DNA of 64,000 bases from Pseudomonadales bacterium (GCA_002701845.1 NZXG01000026.1:1-64000); one strand, 5' to 3'; shown: positions 48,067 to 57,147, counted from the stretch's first letter. Notes: generated by a model not told the origin, from the letters alone. Made by a program: numbers and translations.

Positions 48067-48654
48067 TCAATAGCGCAGCTTGGCATTTTTTACGTATTTC
48101 TTGATCTTCTTCTGTCCCAGCCACACTTTGCGGTTATCCGCCAGGCTGATCAGGGTCAGATCCACCTGGTAATAGCGCACCTGCTCCTTACCTTCCACAT
48201 CAATAATGGTATTGATCTGGCCCTTTAGCATGAAATCCGCCCCCAGCTCCTGACCGGCGGCATTGCGGGTATCCTCGCGGGCATTGAGATCCTGGTCGAT
48301 GCGCTCTTCACGAATTTCCGAACGTTCCCCCCGGGAGGCGACAAAATCCACCCGACCGGAATTCACCAGGGCCCGTTCCATGTCCGCCACAAAGGTGTTG
48401 ACGTTAATGTGCTCGTGGCTGAGATTGCGCACCGTGCCGACGATAACCGCCGGCCGCTGACCGGTTCGATTGGTGTAATCCGTCAGCCAGGGGCGGGACA
48501 GCGCGTCCTGGATCATTTCTTCCGCCACCAGGCGGGAATCGGTGTCATTCCAGGCACCGCTCAGGTCAATGGTGGAGTCCGTGGCGACCCGCTCCACTGA
48601 AGTGGCGCAGGCGGTGAGGAACAGAGCGGTGACTACGATGATCCAATATCTCAT
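48067..48654 (-). CDS. LpoB-like outer-membrane lipoprotein
   Basis: 195 residues. Signal peptide with lipobox FLTAC, then a CsgG-like fold: DTDSRLVAEEMIQDALSRPWL, PAVIVGTVRNLSHEHINVNTF, DMERALVNSGRVDFVAS, GADFMLKGQINTIID. LpoB activates the peptidoglycan synthase PBP1b from the outer membrane. This copy lacks the long Pro-rich linker of E. coli LpoB and is in a lipoprotein operon, so it may be a paralogue with another role. Start overlaps the preceding stop (ATGA). Confidence 0.78.
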   Translation of the reverse strand: MRYWIIVVTALFLTACATSVERVATDSTIDLSGAWNDTDSRLVAEEMIQDALSRPWLTDYTNRTGQRPAVIVGTVRNLSHEHINVNTFVADMERALVNSGRVDFVASRGERSEIREERIDQDLNAREDTRNAAGQELGADFMLKGQINTIIDVEGKEQVRYYQVDLTLISLADNRKVWLGQKKIKKYVKNAKLRY

Positions 48655-49202
48655 TGCTGGGTTTCCTTGCTGAAGCGGTCAAAATTGGCGTTGGCGTTTT
48701 GTTGGTAGAACTCTTTGAAGGTCTGGGACAGCTTGTCCGCCGTGGTAATGGCCTGGTCCAGTTGTTTCATATCCATTACCGCGAACGAATAGATATTACC
48801 GCTGTCGTCATCCTTCCAGTGCCCCTGAATCCGGACCCCGTTCACCACCGTCCGGGTACGGCTGTTAAGGGTTTGCTGAATACTGCTACTGGCGGTGTCA
48901 CCGGTGCTGGCGGCGTAGTCATTCAGGGTGTGATCAATATAAGTGGACACCATGCGCGCCACCTCGGCCCGGGCCCGGGTGTCCGCGGTGGATATCTGCA
49001 GCGCCTGATCATTGAGGGGCGGCGCGAATGCCACGCCGTAGACAAAACGGCCATCGTCATTGTCCACCGCCTGGGACCCCTCGTTCACCCAATCCGGGGC
49101 CCCGGCAATACCCAGATCGCTTTCGACAGTGGGAGAGCTGCTACAGGCGGCCAGCAGACAGGCGGCCAGTATCGGTAACAGCCTGAATACGGATGTTTTC
49201 AT
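48651..49202 (-). CDS. LPP20-family lipoprotein (proximal copy)
   Basis: 183 residues. Lipobox LLAAC, then a short linker and one LPP20 domain: APDWVNEG, DGRFVYGVAFAPPL, ISTADTRARAEVARMVSTYI. FlgP of Vibrio is the best-known relative, an outer-membrane lipoprotein around the flagellar base, but no flagellar gene is nearby. First gene of the operon; the ATGA overlap couples it to the LpoB-like gene. Confidence 0.78.
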   Translation of the reverse strand: MKTSVFRLLPILAACLLAACSSSPTVESDLGIAGAPDWVNEGSQAVDNDDGRFVYGVAFAPPLNDQALQISTADTRARAEVARMVSTYIDHTLNDYAASTGDTASSSIQQTLNSRTRTVVNGVRIQGHWKDDDSGNIYSFAVMDMKQLDQAITTADKLSQTFKEFYQQNANANFDRFSKETQQ

Positions 49203-49327
49203 GGAAGGTGCTCCTTGGGTGGATGTCCTGGAACTGATATTTTAGCTTACTCCAATATACCCAGGTTATCGAACATGTTATCCAGGCCCTGGGGCCCCCT
49301 GGCATTAATTCACAAACTGCCGGACAT

Positions 49328-49356
49328 AAAAAACGCCTGCTGGGCAGGCGTTTTTT
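49328..49356 (-). terminator. Bidirectional-looking terminator after the FKBP gene
   Basis: AAAAAACGCCTGC (49328-49340) is the exact complement of GCAGGCGTTTTTT (49344-49356) with a three-base loop. In the minus direction the T tract follows the stem, ending transcription from the FKBP gene 25 bases after its stop. It also separates that gene from the lipoprotein operon. Confidence 0.88.
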
Positions 49357-49380
49357 ATGTCATCAGGCCAACGGGGCTAA

Positions 49381-50154
49381 CTATTTCTCTTCCCCGGCCC
49401 CGGCGGCTTCCGCTTCGGCGGAGCCATCGCCTTCCACGGGCTCCACGTCCAGCAACTCCACTTCAAACACCAGTACCTGGTTGGGGCCGATTTTGGGGCC
49501 TGCCCCCCGCGCGCCATACCCCAGCTCCGGCGGCAGGTACAGTTTATACTTGTCACCCACCTGCATCAGTTGCAGACCTTCGGTCCAACCTTTAATAACA
49601 CCGTTTAATGGGAATGAGATGGGTTCACCACGCTCCACGGAGCTGTCAAACACCGTGCCGTCCGGCAGGGTGCCGTGGTAGTGTACTTTCACCTTGTCAT
49701 TGGCGTCCGGCGAGGCACCATCCCCCTCCGTAATCACCTCATACTGCAGACCGCTGGCGGTTACCTGGACCCCGTCGCGGGCCTGGTTCTGCTCCAGAAA
49801 CGCCATCCCCTCGGCTTTGTTCTCCTCCATGGCAGCGGTTTGTGCCTGCTGCTGCTCTTCCATCTTACGGGCCTGCAGGGCATTCATGGCAGCCACCATT
49901 TCTTCCTGGGTCATTTTGGCATCCGCACCTTTGAAGCCGTCATTGAACCCCTGATGGAACGCGTCCAGATCCAGTTCCTGCAAATCCCGGTTCATGCCCT
50001 CACCAAAGCGCACGCCAATGGCGTAACTGGCTTTCTGATCCTCACTCTGCAAAGTCACAGTATCAGTCTGTTGCGCCGCCTGCTCATCGCCGGCCTCGCC
50101 CTTACAGGCTACCAGGGCCATCAGCGCCGTGGCGACAATTACATAATGCTTCAT
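49381..50154 (-). CDS. FKBP-type peptidyl-prolyl isomerase lipoprotein
   Basis: 257 residues. Signal peptide with lipobox ALVAC, an N-terminal FkpA/Mip-type dimerisation domain (KASYAIGVRFGEGMNRDL, then a long helix rich in Gln/Glu), and a C-terminal FKBP domain (KVKVHYHGTLPDGTVFDSS, IKGWTEGLQLM, PPELGYGARGAGP, NQVLVFEVELLDV). It assists protein folding in the periplasm. The ATG at 50154 has AGGAGA close upstream. An FKBP gene also neighbours algP and algQ in Pseudomonas. Confidence 0.9.
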   Translation of the reverse strand: MKHYVIVATALMALVACKGEAGDEQAAQQTDTVTLQSEDQKASYAIGVRFGEGMNRDLQELDLDAFHQGFNDGFKGADAKMTQEEMVAAMNALQARKMEEQQQAQTAAMEENKAEGMAFLEQNQARDGVQVTASGLQYEVITEGDGASPDANDKVKVHYHGTLPDGTVFDSSVERGEPISFPLNGVIKGWTEGLQLMQVGDKYKLYLPPELGYGARGAGPKIGPNQVLVFEVELLDVEPVEGDGSAEAEAAGAGEEK

Positions 50155-50400
50155 ATTCTCTCCTATGGTCTGTGTTCGGCCGGTGCCTACGGCCATCAGG
50201 CCCGCTTAACCACCGGCTGTTTCTTCTATTAAAGGGGCTGTCCCGATGGTAACAGAAAGGTCTGGCAGCGAAACCTTTTGCCCCAATTATTTTGCCAATT
50301 CCACACCATGTGCTATGACAAGAGAGGTAGATATTGTTAAGACAACACGTATAATTGCAAGCGACTGCGTCACCAAAATCACAGCTGAGGAACTTTGATT

Positions 50401-51540
50401 ATGGCAGCGAAAAAAACCGCGGCGAAACGCTCTGCCGCCAAAGCAAAAAAGGATCCGGTGGCTGAGCTTTCGGCCCAGATCGCCAAATTGGAACAACAGC
50501 TGGAAACAGCCCGCAAAAAAGCCGTCAATGACGCGACCAAATCCGTTGCCAGTGCCAAGCAAGCGGTGGCCAAATCCCAAGCCGCCACCAAGAAGGCCAA
50601 AACCCCCAAAGCTGCTGAAACTGCCCGTATGAAACTGGCGGAAGCCAAGGTCAGGCTGGCACAGGCGAAAGCCGCTGAAACCATGGCCAAACAGGAAGCC
50701 GGCAATGCCGCCAAGGTAAAACGCGCGGCCGCCGCCATGGAGCGACAACTGGCAAAAGAGGCGAAGCTTGCCGCCAAGCAGGCCGCCGACAAAGCCAAGG
50801 CCGTGGCCAGGAAAGAGGCGGAGGCCCGTAAAAAGGCGGCGGTGAAAGCCAAAACAGCGGCTAAAAAGGCCAGCGCCAAAAAAGCGGCCACGAAGAAGTC
50901 GGCGTTGAAAAAGCCCGCCGCTAAGAAAACGGCCGCCAAAAAAGCCGGGGCGAAGAAAACCGCTGCCAAAAAGACAGCGGCCAAGTCCGCGGCCCCCAAA
51001 AAAGCCAGCGTGAAGAAAGCAACCCCAAAGAAAGCCGCCTCGAAGAAAGCCACACCGGCCAAGAAAACCGCTACCGGCAAGCCAGCGGCAAAGCCGGCGA
51101 CCCCTGCCAAGAAGGCAGCGAAAAAGACCACTTCAGCCAAGAAGGCCGCACCCAAGAAAGCTGCATCCAAGCCGGCCACTCCCAAACAAGCAGCACCGAA
51201 ATCAGCCGCTCCCAAAAAGTCAGCAGCGCCCAAGCCGGCCGCCAGCCCGCAACCCCCGGTGACCAGTAACACCGCACCTAAGCCGACCGCACCTAAGCCG
51301 GCCGCTCCCAAATCCGAAGGCAGCAAGGCCACCGCGGAAGCGGGTGCGAGCGGCTCAGGGACGGCGAAGCCGGAACCGGTGAAGCCGGCCACACCCAAGC
51401 CTGAGGCCAGCAAGCCGCAACCGCCGCAACCGGTCACGCCACCGGCCACGGAGGTAGAGGAAAAACCCTTTGAGCTGAAACCGGTAGAAGCACCCACAGC
51501 ACCGGACCGCAGCATTTTTGACCCGGAGCAGGACACCTGA
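50401..51540 (+). CDS. algP: AlgP-like histone H1-like protein
   Basis: 379 residues. An N-terminal coiled coil (VAELSAQIAKLEQQLETARK and a later AEAKVRLAQAKAAETMAKQE) is followed by about 230 residues of Lys/Ala/Pro repeats (KKAA, KPAA, PKKA units). This is the make-up of AlgP (AlgR3) of Pseudomonas aeruginosa, a histone-like DNA-binding protein linked to alginate gene control. The repeated codons in the DNA are prone to length variation. It lies between the FKBP gene and an ABC-F gene as in Pseudomonas. Confidence 0.82.
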   Translation: MAAKKTAAKRSAAKAKKDPVAELSAQIAKLEQQLETARKKAVNDATKSVASAKQAVAKSQAATKKAKTPKAAETARMKLAEAKVRLAQAKAAETMAKQEAGNAAKVKRAAAAMERQLAKEAKLAAKQAADKAKAVARKEAEARKKAAVKAKTAAKKASAKKAATKKSALKKPAAKKTAAKKAGAKKTAAKKTAAKSAAPKKASVKKATPKKAASKKATPAKKTATGKPAAKPATPAKKAAKKTTSAKKAAPKKAASKPATPKQAAPKSAAPKKSAAPKPAASPQPPVTSNTAPKPTAPKPAAPKSEGSKATAEAGASGSGTAKPEPVKPATPKPEASKPQPPQPVTPPATEVEEKPFELKPVEAPTAPDRSIFDPEQDT

Positions 51541-51654
51541 TCCCGGGCTTGCAACCCCAGGGGCTGGCTGCCGACCACGGCACCAGCCCTTTTTTCATGA
51601 CGGCGAATTGGTTATTCTCCCCTCCCCCGATCACTCAGTTCCCACCAGGCAGTT

Positions 51655-53556
51655 ATGATACAGCTCCAGTCCGTCACCCTTTATCGCGGCAGCAAATGCC
51701 TGCTGGAGGACGCCAGCTTCAGCGCCTACCCCGGCTGGCACCTGGCATTGGTGGGCCGCAACGGTTGTGGCAAGTCCTCACTGTTTGCCCTGTTGCGCAA
51801 TGAACTCAGCCCGGATGCAGGCCAGCTGTTGTTGCCGGCGGACAGCCGGATTGCTCATATGGCGCAGGAAATCATGGCCCTGGAGCGGCCGGCCCTGGAC
51901 TTTGTGATCGATGGGGATCGGGCGCTGCGGCAGTGCGAAGCGGAGCTGCAACAGGCGGAGCAGCGCCAGGATCAGCAGGCCATTGCTCTCTGCCATCAAC
52001 GCCTGGGGGATCTGGATGCCTATACCGCCGAAACCCGAGCCGCCAAACTGCTGGTGGGCCTGGGCTTTCAGCAGGCGCAGTTTCAGCAACCGGTGAGTGC
52101 TTTTTCCGGCGGCTGGCGAGTGCGCCTCAGTCTGGCCCAGACCCTGATGTGCCCTTCGGATATACTGTTGCTGGATGAGCCCACCAACCACCTGGACCTC
52201 GACGCCATTCTCTGGCTGGAAGCCTGGCTTAGAGCCTATCCCGGCACCCTGTTACTGATTTCCCACGACCGCGATTTTCTCGACGCGGTAACCGATCATA
52301 CCCTGCATATTGAACATCAGTGCCTGCATTACTACAGCGGTAATTACTCCAGCTTTGAGGTACAACGGGCCGCGCAACTGGCCAACCAGCAGGCCGCCCA
52401 TGACAAGCAGCAACGGGAGATCGAACACCTGCAGCGCTTTATCACCCGCTTCAAAGCCAAGGCCACCAAGGCCCGCCAGGCGCAAAGCCGGGTCAAGGCC
52501 CTGGAGCGGATGGAAAAAATCGCCCCGGCCCATGTGGACTCCCCCTTCACTTTCCGGATTCCGCCGCCGGACCGGTTATCGGATCCCCTGCTGGATCTAA
52601 GCAAAGCGGATCTGGGTTATACCGGGCAACCGGTGCTGCGCCAGGTGAATCTCTATCTGGGCCCGGACTCCCGCATCGGCCTGATCGGCCCCAACGGTGC
52701 GGGCAAGTCCACCCTGATCAAAACCCTGGCGGGGGAACTGGCGCCCCTGGCGGGAGAACTGCAATCCGGAGAACATACCCGGGTAGGCTATTTTGCCCAA
52801 CACCAGCTGGACCAGTTGGATGTCAACGCCACCCCCCTGTTGACCTTGCAGCGCCAGGCTTCCACCACCGACGAGCTGAGCCTGCGCAATTACCTGGGCG
52901 GTTTTGGCTTTCAGGGGGATGCGGTGCTGGCCCCCATCGCCCGCTTCTCCGGGGGGGAAAAGGCCCGCCTGGCCCTGGCGCTGATCATCTGGCATAAGCC
53001 CAACCTGTTGTTGCTGGATGAACCCACCAACCATCTGGATCTGGAGATGCGCCTGGCCCTGAACCTGGCGCTGCAGGATTACAGTGGCGGCCTGGTGCTG
53101 GTGTCCCACGACCGCCACCTGTTGCGGGCCACCACCGACGAGCTGGTGCTGGTGGCCGACGGCGGGGTGACGGCCTTTGCCGGCGACCTGAACGACTACA
53201 GTGGTTGGTTGCTGGACTACCGGCAGCGGCAGGCGTCCGCCGACACCGCACGCCAGGGAGGTACTGACAAACGGGACCGCAAAGCCAGTCGGCAGCAGGC
53301 GGCGAAGCGGCGCAATCAACTGCGCCCGTTAAAGCAACGGCTGCAGCAACTGGAAAGAGCCCTCTCCCGCCTGGAACAGGACAAAGCCGACATTGAGCAA
53401 GCCCTCAGTGACGAATCGCTCTACGCCGACGGCCGCAAAGCGGAATTAACCGACTGGCTGAAACGGCAGGGCGCGGTGGCCGCCGAACTGGAACAAACCG
53501 AAATGGATTGGCTGGAACTGTCCGAGGAATTGCAGCAACTGGAACAGAATCTCTGA
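51655..53556 (+). CDS. ABC-F family ATPase (YheS-like)
   Basis: 633 residues with two ABC ATPase domains and no membrane helix. Walker A motifs are GRNGCGKSS and GPNGAGKST; signatures are FSGGWRVRLSLAQ and FSGGEKARLALA; Walker B runs are LLLDEPTNHLDLD and LLLDEPTNHLDLE. The linker and the C-terminal coiled coil rich in Gln/Arg/Glu fit the YheS/Uup-type ABC-F proteins that act at the ribosome. An ABC-F gene sits next to algP in Pseudomonas as well. Confidence 0.9.
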   Translation: MIQLQSVTLYRGSKCLLEDASFSAYPGWHLALVGRNGCGKSSLFALLRNELSPDAGQLLLPADSRIAHMAQEIMALERPALDFVIDGDRALRQCEAELQQAEQRQDQQAIALCHQRLGDLDAYTAETRAAKLLVGLGFQQAQFQQPVSAFSGGWRVRLSLAQTLMCPSDILLLDEPTNHLDLDAILWLEAWLRAYPGTLLLISHDRDFLDAVTDHTLHIEHQCLHYYSGNYSSFEVQRAAQLANQQAAHDKQQREIEHLQRFITRFKAKATKARQAQSRVKALERMEKIAPAHVDSPFTFRIPPPDRLSDPLLDLSKADLGYTGQPVLRQVNLYLGPDSRIGLIGPNGAGKSTLIKTLAGELAPLAGELQSGEHTRVGYFAQHQLDQLDVNATPLLTLQRQASTTDELSLRNYLGGFGFQGDAVLAPIARFSGGEKARLALALIIWHKPNLLLLDEPTNHLDLEMRLALNLALQDYSGGLVLVSHDRHLLRATTDELVLVADGGVTAFAGDLNDYSGWLLDYRQRQASADTARQGGTDKRDRKASRQQAAKRRNQLRPLKQRLQQLERALSRLEQDKADIEQALSDESLYADGRKAELTDWLKRQGAVAAELEQTEMDWLELSEELQQLEQNL

Positions 53557-53565
53557 CGTCTGCAG

Positions 53566-54825
53566 CTATCGCTGGTCAAGCAGGTCCGCGGCGTCACCCA
53601 GATTGACATTGGCGCGGGTGAAATCCGCCAGGCTGATGCCGTGAGCACCATCCAGCAGTACTTTACCGATCCGATGCTGTTGCTCCGCCCTTAATTCACG
53701 CTGCTGTTTCAGATCCACAATCCGCTGCGGCATGGGCTTCTTGTCCGGGCCCAGCAACAATACCACCTTGGGCAGCAGGCGGTTCTCCGGTTCCACCGAC
53801 AATACCACCCCCACCTCGCCGCTTTGCATTTCCACCACCGCTCCCGGTGGGTAAATCCCCACGCACTCGATAAACTTCACCACCAGTTTGGGATCGAACT
53901 GAGTGCCGCTGTTTTCATACAGAATTTTCAGGGCGGTGGCGGAGGTGTTGCCATCGCTGTAGCAGCGCTGGCTGGTAATGGCATCGTAGGCGTCAACGAT
54001 GGTCACCACTTTGGTATAAAAGTTCAGACTGCCCGCATTCATCCCGGTGGGATAGCCTTTGCCATCCTGGCGCTCGTGGTGCTGGTAGGCCGCCGCCACC
54101 ACCTCCGGTTGCAGGCTCTTATCCTTAACCAGAATATCCCGGCCATAGGTCACATGCAGCTTCATGTGCTCAAATTCTTCCCGGGTGAGGCGGCCCGGCT
54201 TGTTGAGGATGGTCTGGTTCACCTTCATCTTGCCCACGTCATGCAGCATGCCGCACAACCCCAGCAGCTCCATATGCTTGCGCCCCACCCCCACGTGACG
54301 CCCCAGAGCGATGGCCAGAATCCCCACGTTCAGGCAATGCTGGGCGGTGTATTTGTCCACATTCTTGATTCGGGTGAGCCATAGCATGGCGGAGGGATTG
54401 CGCTCAATGGAGTCCACACACTCACGAACATGCCGTCGCAGAGTCTCGATTTCGATGCTGTCGGTGGTGTAGGCGGAGTCCAGAATCTGTTCCACTTCAC
54501 CAAAACTGTTTTGATACAGGCCGTGGGCCTGGCGGATTTCCTCCTCCACCGGCCGCTTGATCTCATATTTCCGGAGCTTGCCGCGCCCCACCAGCGCGCT
54601 GCGCACCATGGCTTTCAGGCTGCGGGATTTCAGTACATCGATATAGACGTACTCGCAGATATTGCGCAACGCATGAAGATCGTCCTCGTCGTGCAGGGGA
54701 AATCCCTGAAACAGGAACGGGGTATCCAGCCACGGCCGATCCAACTGCGACACATGCATGCCCAGGCGCAGCTGGTCAGTGGGAAGTTTTATGGTCTCCC
54801 GGTCACGGGTGCGTTTTTTACTCAT
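53566..54825 (-). CDS. DUF3391/HD-GYP domain protein (c-di-GMP phosphodiesterase)
   Basis: 419 residues. An N-terminal DUF3391 domain (LRLGMHVSQLDRPWLDTPFL) precedes an HD-GYP domain: HCLNVGILAIALGRH, GLCGMLHDVGKMKV (the HD pair), HHERQDGKGYPTGM (the GYP loop) and VDAYDAITSQR. The metal and catalytic residues look complete, so it should hydrolyse cyclic di-GMP. It lies just after and convergent with the ABC-F gene. Confidence 0.9.
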   Translation of the reverse strand: MSKKRTRDRETIKLPTDQLRLGMHVSQLDRPWLDTPFLFQGFPLHDEDDLHALRNICEYVYIDVLKSRSLKAMVRSALVGRGKLRKYEIKRPVEEEIRQAHGLYQNSFGEVEQILDSAYTTDSIEIETLRRHVRECVDSIERNPSAMLWLTRIKNVDKYTAQHCLNVGILAIALGRHVGVGRKHMELLGLCGMLHDVGKMKVNQTILNKPGRLTREEFEHMKLHVTYGRDILVKDKSLQPEVVAAAYQHHERQDGKGYPTGMNAGSLNFYTKVVTIVDAYDAITSQRCYSDGNTSATALKILYENSGTQFDPKLVVKFIECVGIYPPGAVVEMQSGEVGVVLSVEPENRLLPKVVLLLGPDKKPMPQRIVDLKQQRELRAEQQHRIGKVLLDGAHGISLADFTRANVNLGDAADLLDQR

Positions 54826-54978
54826 TCAGGGCGGCTAAACCAAGTCTTACTACGTCTTATAACTGTAGCTCAATTATCCGCACTGATAGTTTTTTTGGCT
54901 GGCTGATGACACTGCACCGGGGTCGGCAAGTGGCCACGGGGGTTTGGAAAATAGCAATTGGTTACAAAGGGTTAAGAG

Positions 54979-55004
54979 ACGTTAACAAGCAAACGTTAAC
55001 AAGC
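54979..55004. repeat. Two tandem copies of ACGTTAACAAGC
   Basis: ACGTTAACAAGC occurs at 54979-54990 and again at 54993-55004, with a period of 14 bases. Each copy contains the palindrome GTTAAC. The pair lies 154 bases upstream of the HD-GYP start on that strand, and could be two sites for one regulator. Confidence 0.5.
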
Positions 55005-55017
55005 GAAGGGGGCGACA

Positions 55018-55037
55018 GAGCGGTCACGGGACCGCTC
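55018..55037 (-). terminator. Perfect hairpin after elbB
   Basis: GAGCGGTC (55018-55025) pairs with GACCGCTC (55030-55037) with a four-base loop, 38 bases past the elbB stop on the minus strand. It lacks a T tract. Confidence 0.45.
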
Positions 55038-55075
55038 CGTCCGGGTAAGGTTCTCAGACACCGGCGAATTGCCTG

Positions 55076-55732
55076 TCAGGCCATTTCCAGTACTTTCTGC
55101 ACCAGTTTGGTGATACCCGCGGAGGCTTCCCGAATCCGGCCCGCCAGCATGTAAGCCGGAGTGGTCACCAGCTTATTGGCTTCATCGACGCAGATTTCAT
55201 CCACGGCGCAGGCCTGATGCTGGCCGCCCATGGCCTCCACCGCCTTGGCGGCGTCCGCTTCGCTGCTGCCCAGGGTACATTTCACCCCCTCACCGAACAG
55301 CTTTGGCGCCATGGCCGGCGAGATGCATACCAGGCCCACCGGCTTGTTCTGCTGATGCATGCCCTGTACAAAACGCACAAAATCCTCATTGATGCTCATG
55401 CCGGGGCCATCCACCGCAAAGCTGGACAAATTTTTAGCAGCCCCGAAACCACCGGGCACAATCACCGCGTCGTAGTCCGCCGGATCAGCGTCCGCCAGAT
55501 CAATGATTTCCCCCCGGGCCAGGCGCGCCGACTCCACCAGCACATTGCGGGATTCCTGCATCTCCTCCCCATTGCGGTGATCCAGCACATGCATCTGGGG
55601 GATATTGGGGGCCATGCACTGAACCTCGGCATCGGCCTCGTCCAGGCGCAACAGGGTAATGGTGCCCTCATAGATCTCGGAACCGTCGAACACACCGCAA
55701 CCGGCCAGAATAACTGCTACTTTCTTCGCCAT
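55076..55732 (-). CDS. elbB: ElbB-type glyoxalase (DJ-1/PfpI superfamily)
   Basis: 218 residues. VAVILAGCGVFDGSEIYE at the N terminus, VIVPGGFGAAKNLS and the nucleophile segment GLVCISPAMAPK are the ElbB hallmarks. The E. coli protein was linked to isoprenoid synthesis and has weak glyoxalase activity. A well-placed ATG at 55732. It diverges from the ggpP-like gene. Confidence 0.9.
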   Translation of the reverse strand: MAKKVAVILAGCGVFDGSEIYEGTITLLRLDEADAEVQCMAPNIPQMHVLDHRNGEEMQESRNVLVESARLARGEIIDLADADPADYDAVIVPGGFGAAKNLSSFAVDGPGMSINEDFVRFVQGMHQQNKPVGLVCISPAMAPKLFGEGVKCTLGSSEADAAKAVEAMGGQHQACAVDEICVDEANKLVTTPAYMLAGRIREASAGITKLVQKVLEMA

Positions 55733-55902
55733 GATTTACCTCCCATTGTCAAAGGGTTACCCTGCGAAAGCTTACGCCGCCCGCCCCCAATAAGCTACCG
55801 CGGATCATTGTGCGGTACAATCCGTGGATCATCGCCAGTGAATCGCCGTGAAACCGGCTGTGAATATCACCCTGAGCACCCATTTGAAAGGGAACCCGCC
55901 AT

Positions 55903-57147
55903 ATGTTGTCCGACCTGCGCTTTTCCACCGATTACACCCAGCTCCTGGAGCAACTGCGGCATACCACCCGCCTGCTGCTGATTCAGGATCTGGACGGGGT
56001 CTGCATGGGGCTGGTGCGGGATCCCCGCACCCGGGCGCTGGCGCCGGACTATGTCAGGGCGGCGCGGGCATTGCAGGGTGAATTCTATGTGTTGACCAAC
56101 GGCGAGCACATTGGCAGCCGGGGGGTGAATAGGCTGGTGGAACAGGCCCTGGGTGAGCATATGACGCCGGATTCCTATTTGCCGGGGCTGGGTGCCGGCG
56201 GGGTCCAGTGGCAGGAGGCGGACGGCACCGTGGTGCATCCGGGCGTATCCGCGCAAGAGCTGGCATTTCTGGAAGCAGTGCCCCGACGCCTGCGGCAGTT
56301 ACTGACGCCATTACTATCCCAGCCGCCATTTGCGCTGGATCCCGCCCGCTTACAGCACCTGCTGGAGATGACCATTCTCGACAATCCGGTATCCCCCACT
56401 CTGAATATCAATGGGTTTACCGGCGATCTGGATCACGACTGGCAGCGGATGCTGGCACTGCAAAAGGCCGTGAAACAATTGATGAAGCAATTGCTGGCTG
56501 AGGCCGCAGCGGCCGGACTGGACGATTCATTTTTTCTGCATGTTGCGCCGAATCTGGGCCAGGGGCCGGACGGTGAACGGGTCAAATGGGCCAGCGACGA
56601 CGACCTGGGGACCACCGATTTCCAGTTCATGTTGAATGGCGCGGTAAAGGAAGTGGGCGTGCTGGTGATTCTCAACCGCTATTATCACCGCCTCACCGGG
56701 CACTATCCGCTGGGGGAAAACTTCAACGCCCGGGAGGCCCCCCGGGATCACCAGCGATTGCTGGAACTGGCCCGGCGCCATTTTGATCCAGCCCTGATGC
56801 CGCGCATTCTCGGCGTGGGGGACACGGTCACCTCCCAGCCAGATCCCACGCACCGGCACCGCCAATTACGCGGCGGCAGTGACCGGGGCTTTCTCACCCT
56901 GGTACAGGCCCTGGGGCAGGCTTTTGATTCTGACAACGCGGTGTTGTTTGTGGACAGCAGCGGCGGCGAGCTGAAACGGCCCGCCATTGATCCCCATCGG
57001 CTGCGGGACTCAACCCAATGCTGGCAGGCGGTGTGGGGCATCACTGACGCCGACGATCCCCTGCGGCTGAATGCGGTATTCCCCAAAGGCCATCCGCAAT
57101 ACGTGAGCTTTTTCTGTCAGTTGGCTGAGGTCCGGAGACAACGCTAA
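55903..57147 (+). CDS. ggpP: Glucosylglycerol 3-phosphatase-like (GgpP/StpA)
   Basis: 414 residues, close to the cyanobacterial StpA/GgpP length. Segments recalled from that family are present: LLLIQDLDGVCMGLV (HAD-type motif I), FYVLTNGEHIGSRGVN, LPGLGAGGVQWQ, HPGVSAQELAFL, LDNPVSPTLNIN, GTTDFQFMLNGAVKE and GVGDTVTSQPD. The enzyme dephosphorylates glucosylglycerol phosphate to the osmolyte glucosylglycerol. The partner synthase ggpS is not in this window, so the substrate is inferred. Confidence 0.85.
   Translation: MLSDLRFSTDYTQLLEQLRHTTRLLLIQDLDGVCMGLVRDPRTRALAPDYVRAARALQGEFYVLTNGEHIGSRGVNRLVEQALGEHMTPDSYLPGLGAGGVQWQEADGTVVHPGVSAQELAFLEAVPRRLRQLLTPLLSQPPFALDPARLQHLLEMTILDNPVSPTLNINGFTGDLDHDWQRMLALQKAVKQLMKQLLAEAAAAGLDDSFFLHVAPNLGQGPDGERVKWASDDDLGTTDFQFMLNGAVKEVGVLVILNRYYHRLTGHYPLGENFNAREAPRDHQRLLELARRHFDPALMPRILGVGDTVTSQPDPTHRHRQLRGGSDRGFLTLVQALGQAFDSDNAVLFVDSSGGELKRPAIDPHRLRDSTQCWQAVWGITDADDPLRLNAVFPKGHPQYVSFFCQLAEVRRQR

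Noticed and set aside
50800-51300. CRISPR-like array
   Set aside because: The repeats are codon-level Lys/Ala/Pro repeats inside a coding frame, without constant repeats and unique spacers.
50379-51578. A 399-codon Ala/Phe/Leu-rich minus-strand frame that looks like a membrane protein
   Set aside because: It is the complement of the Lys/Ala/Pro repeats of algP, which automatically read as hydrophobic residues.
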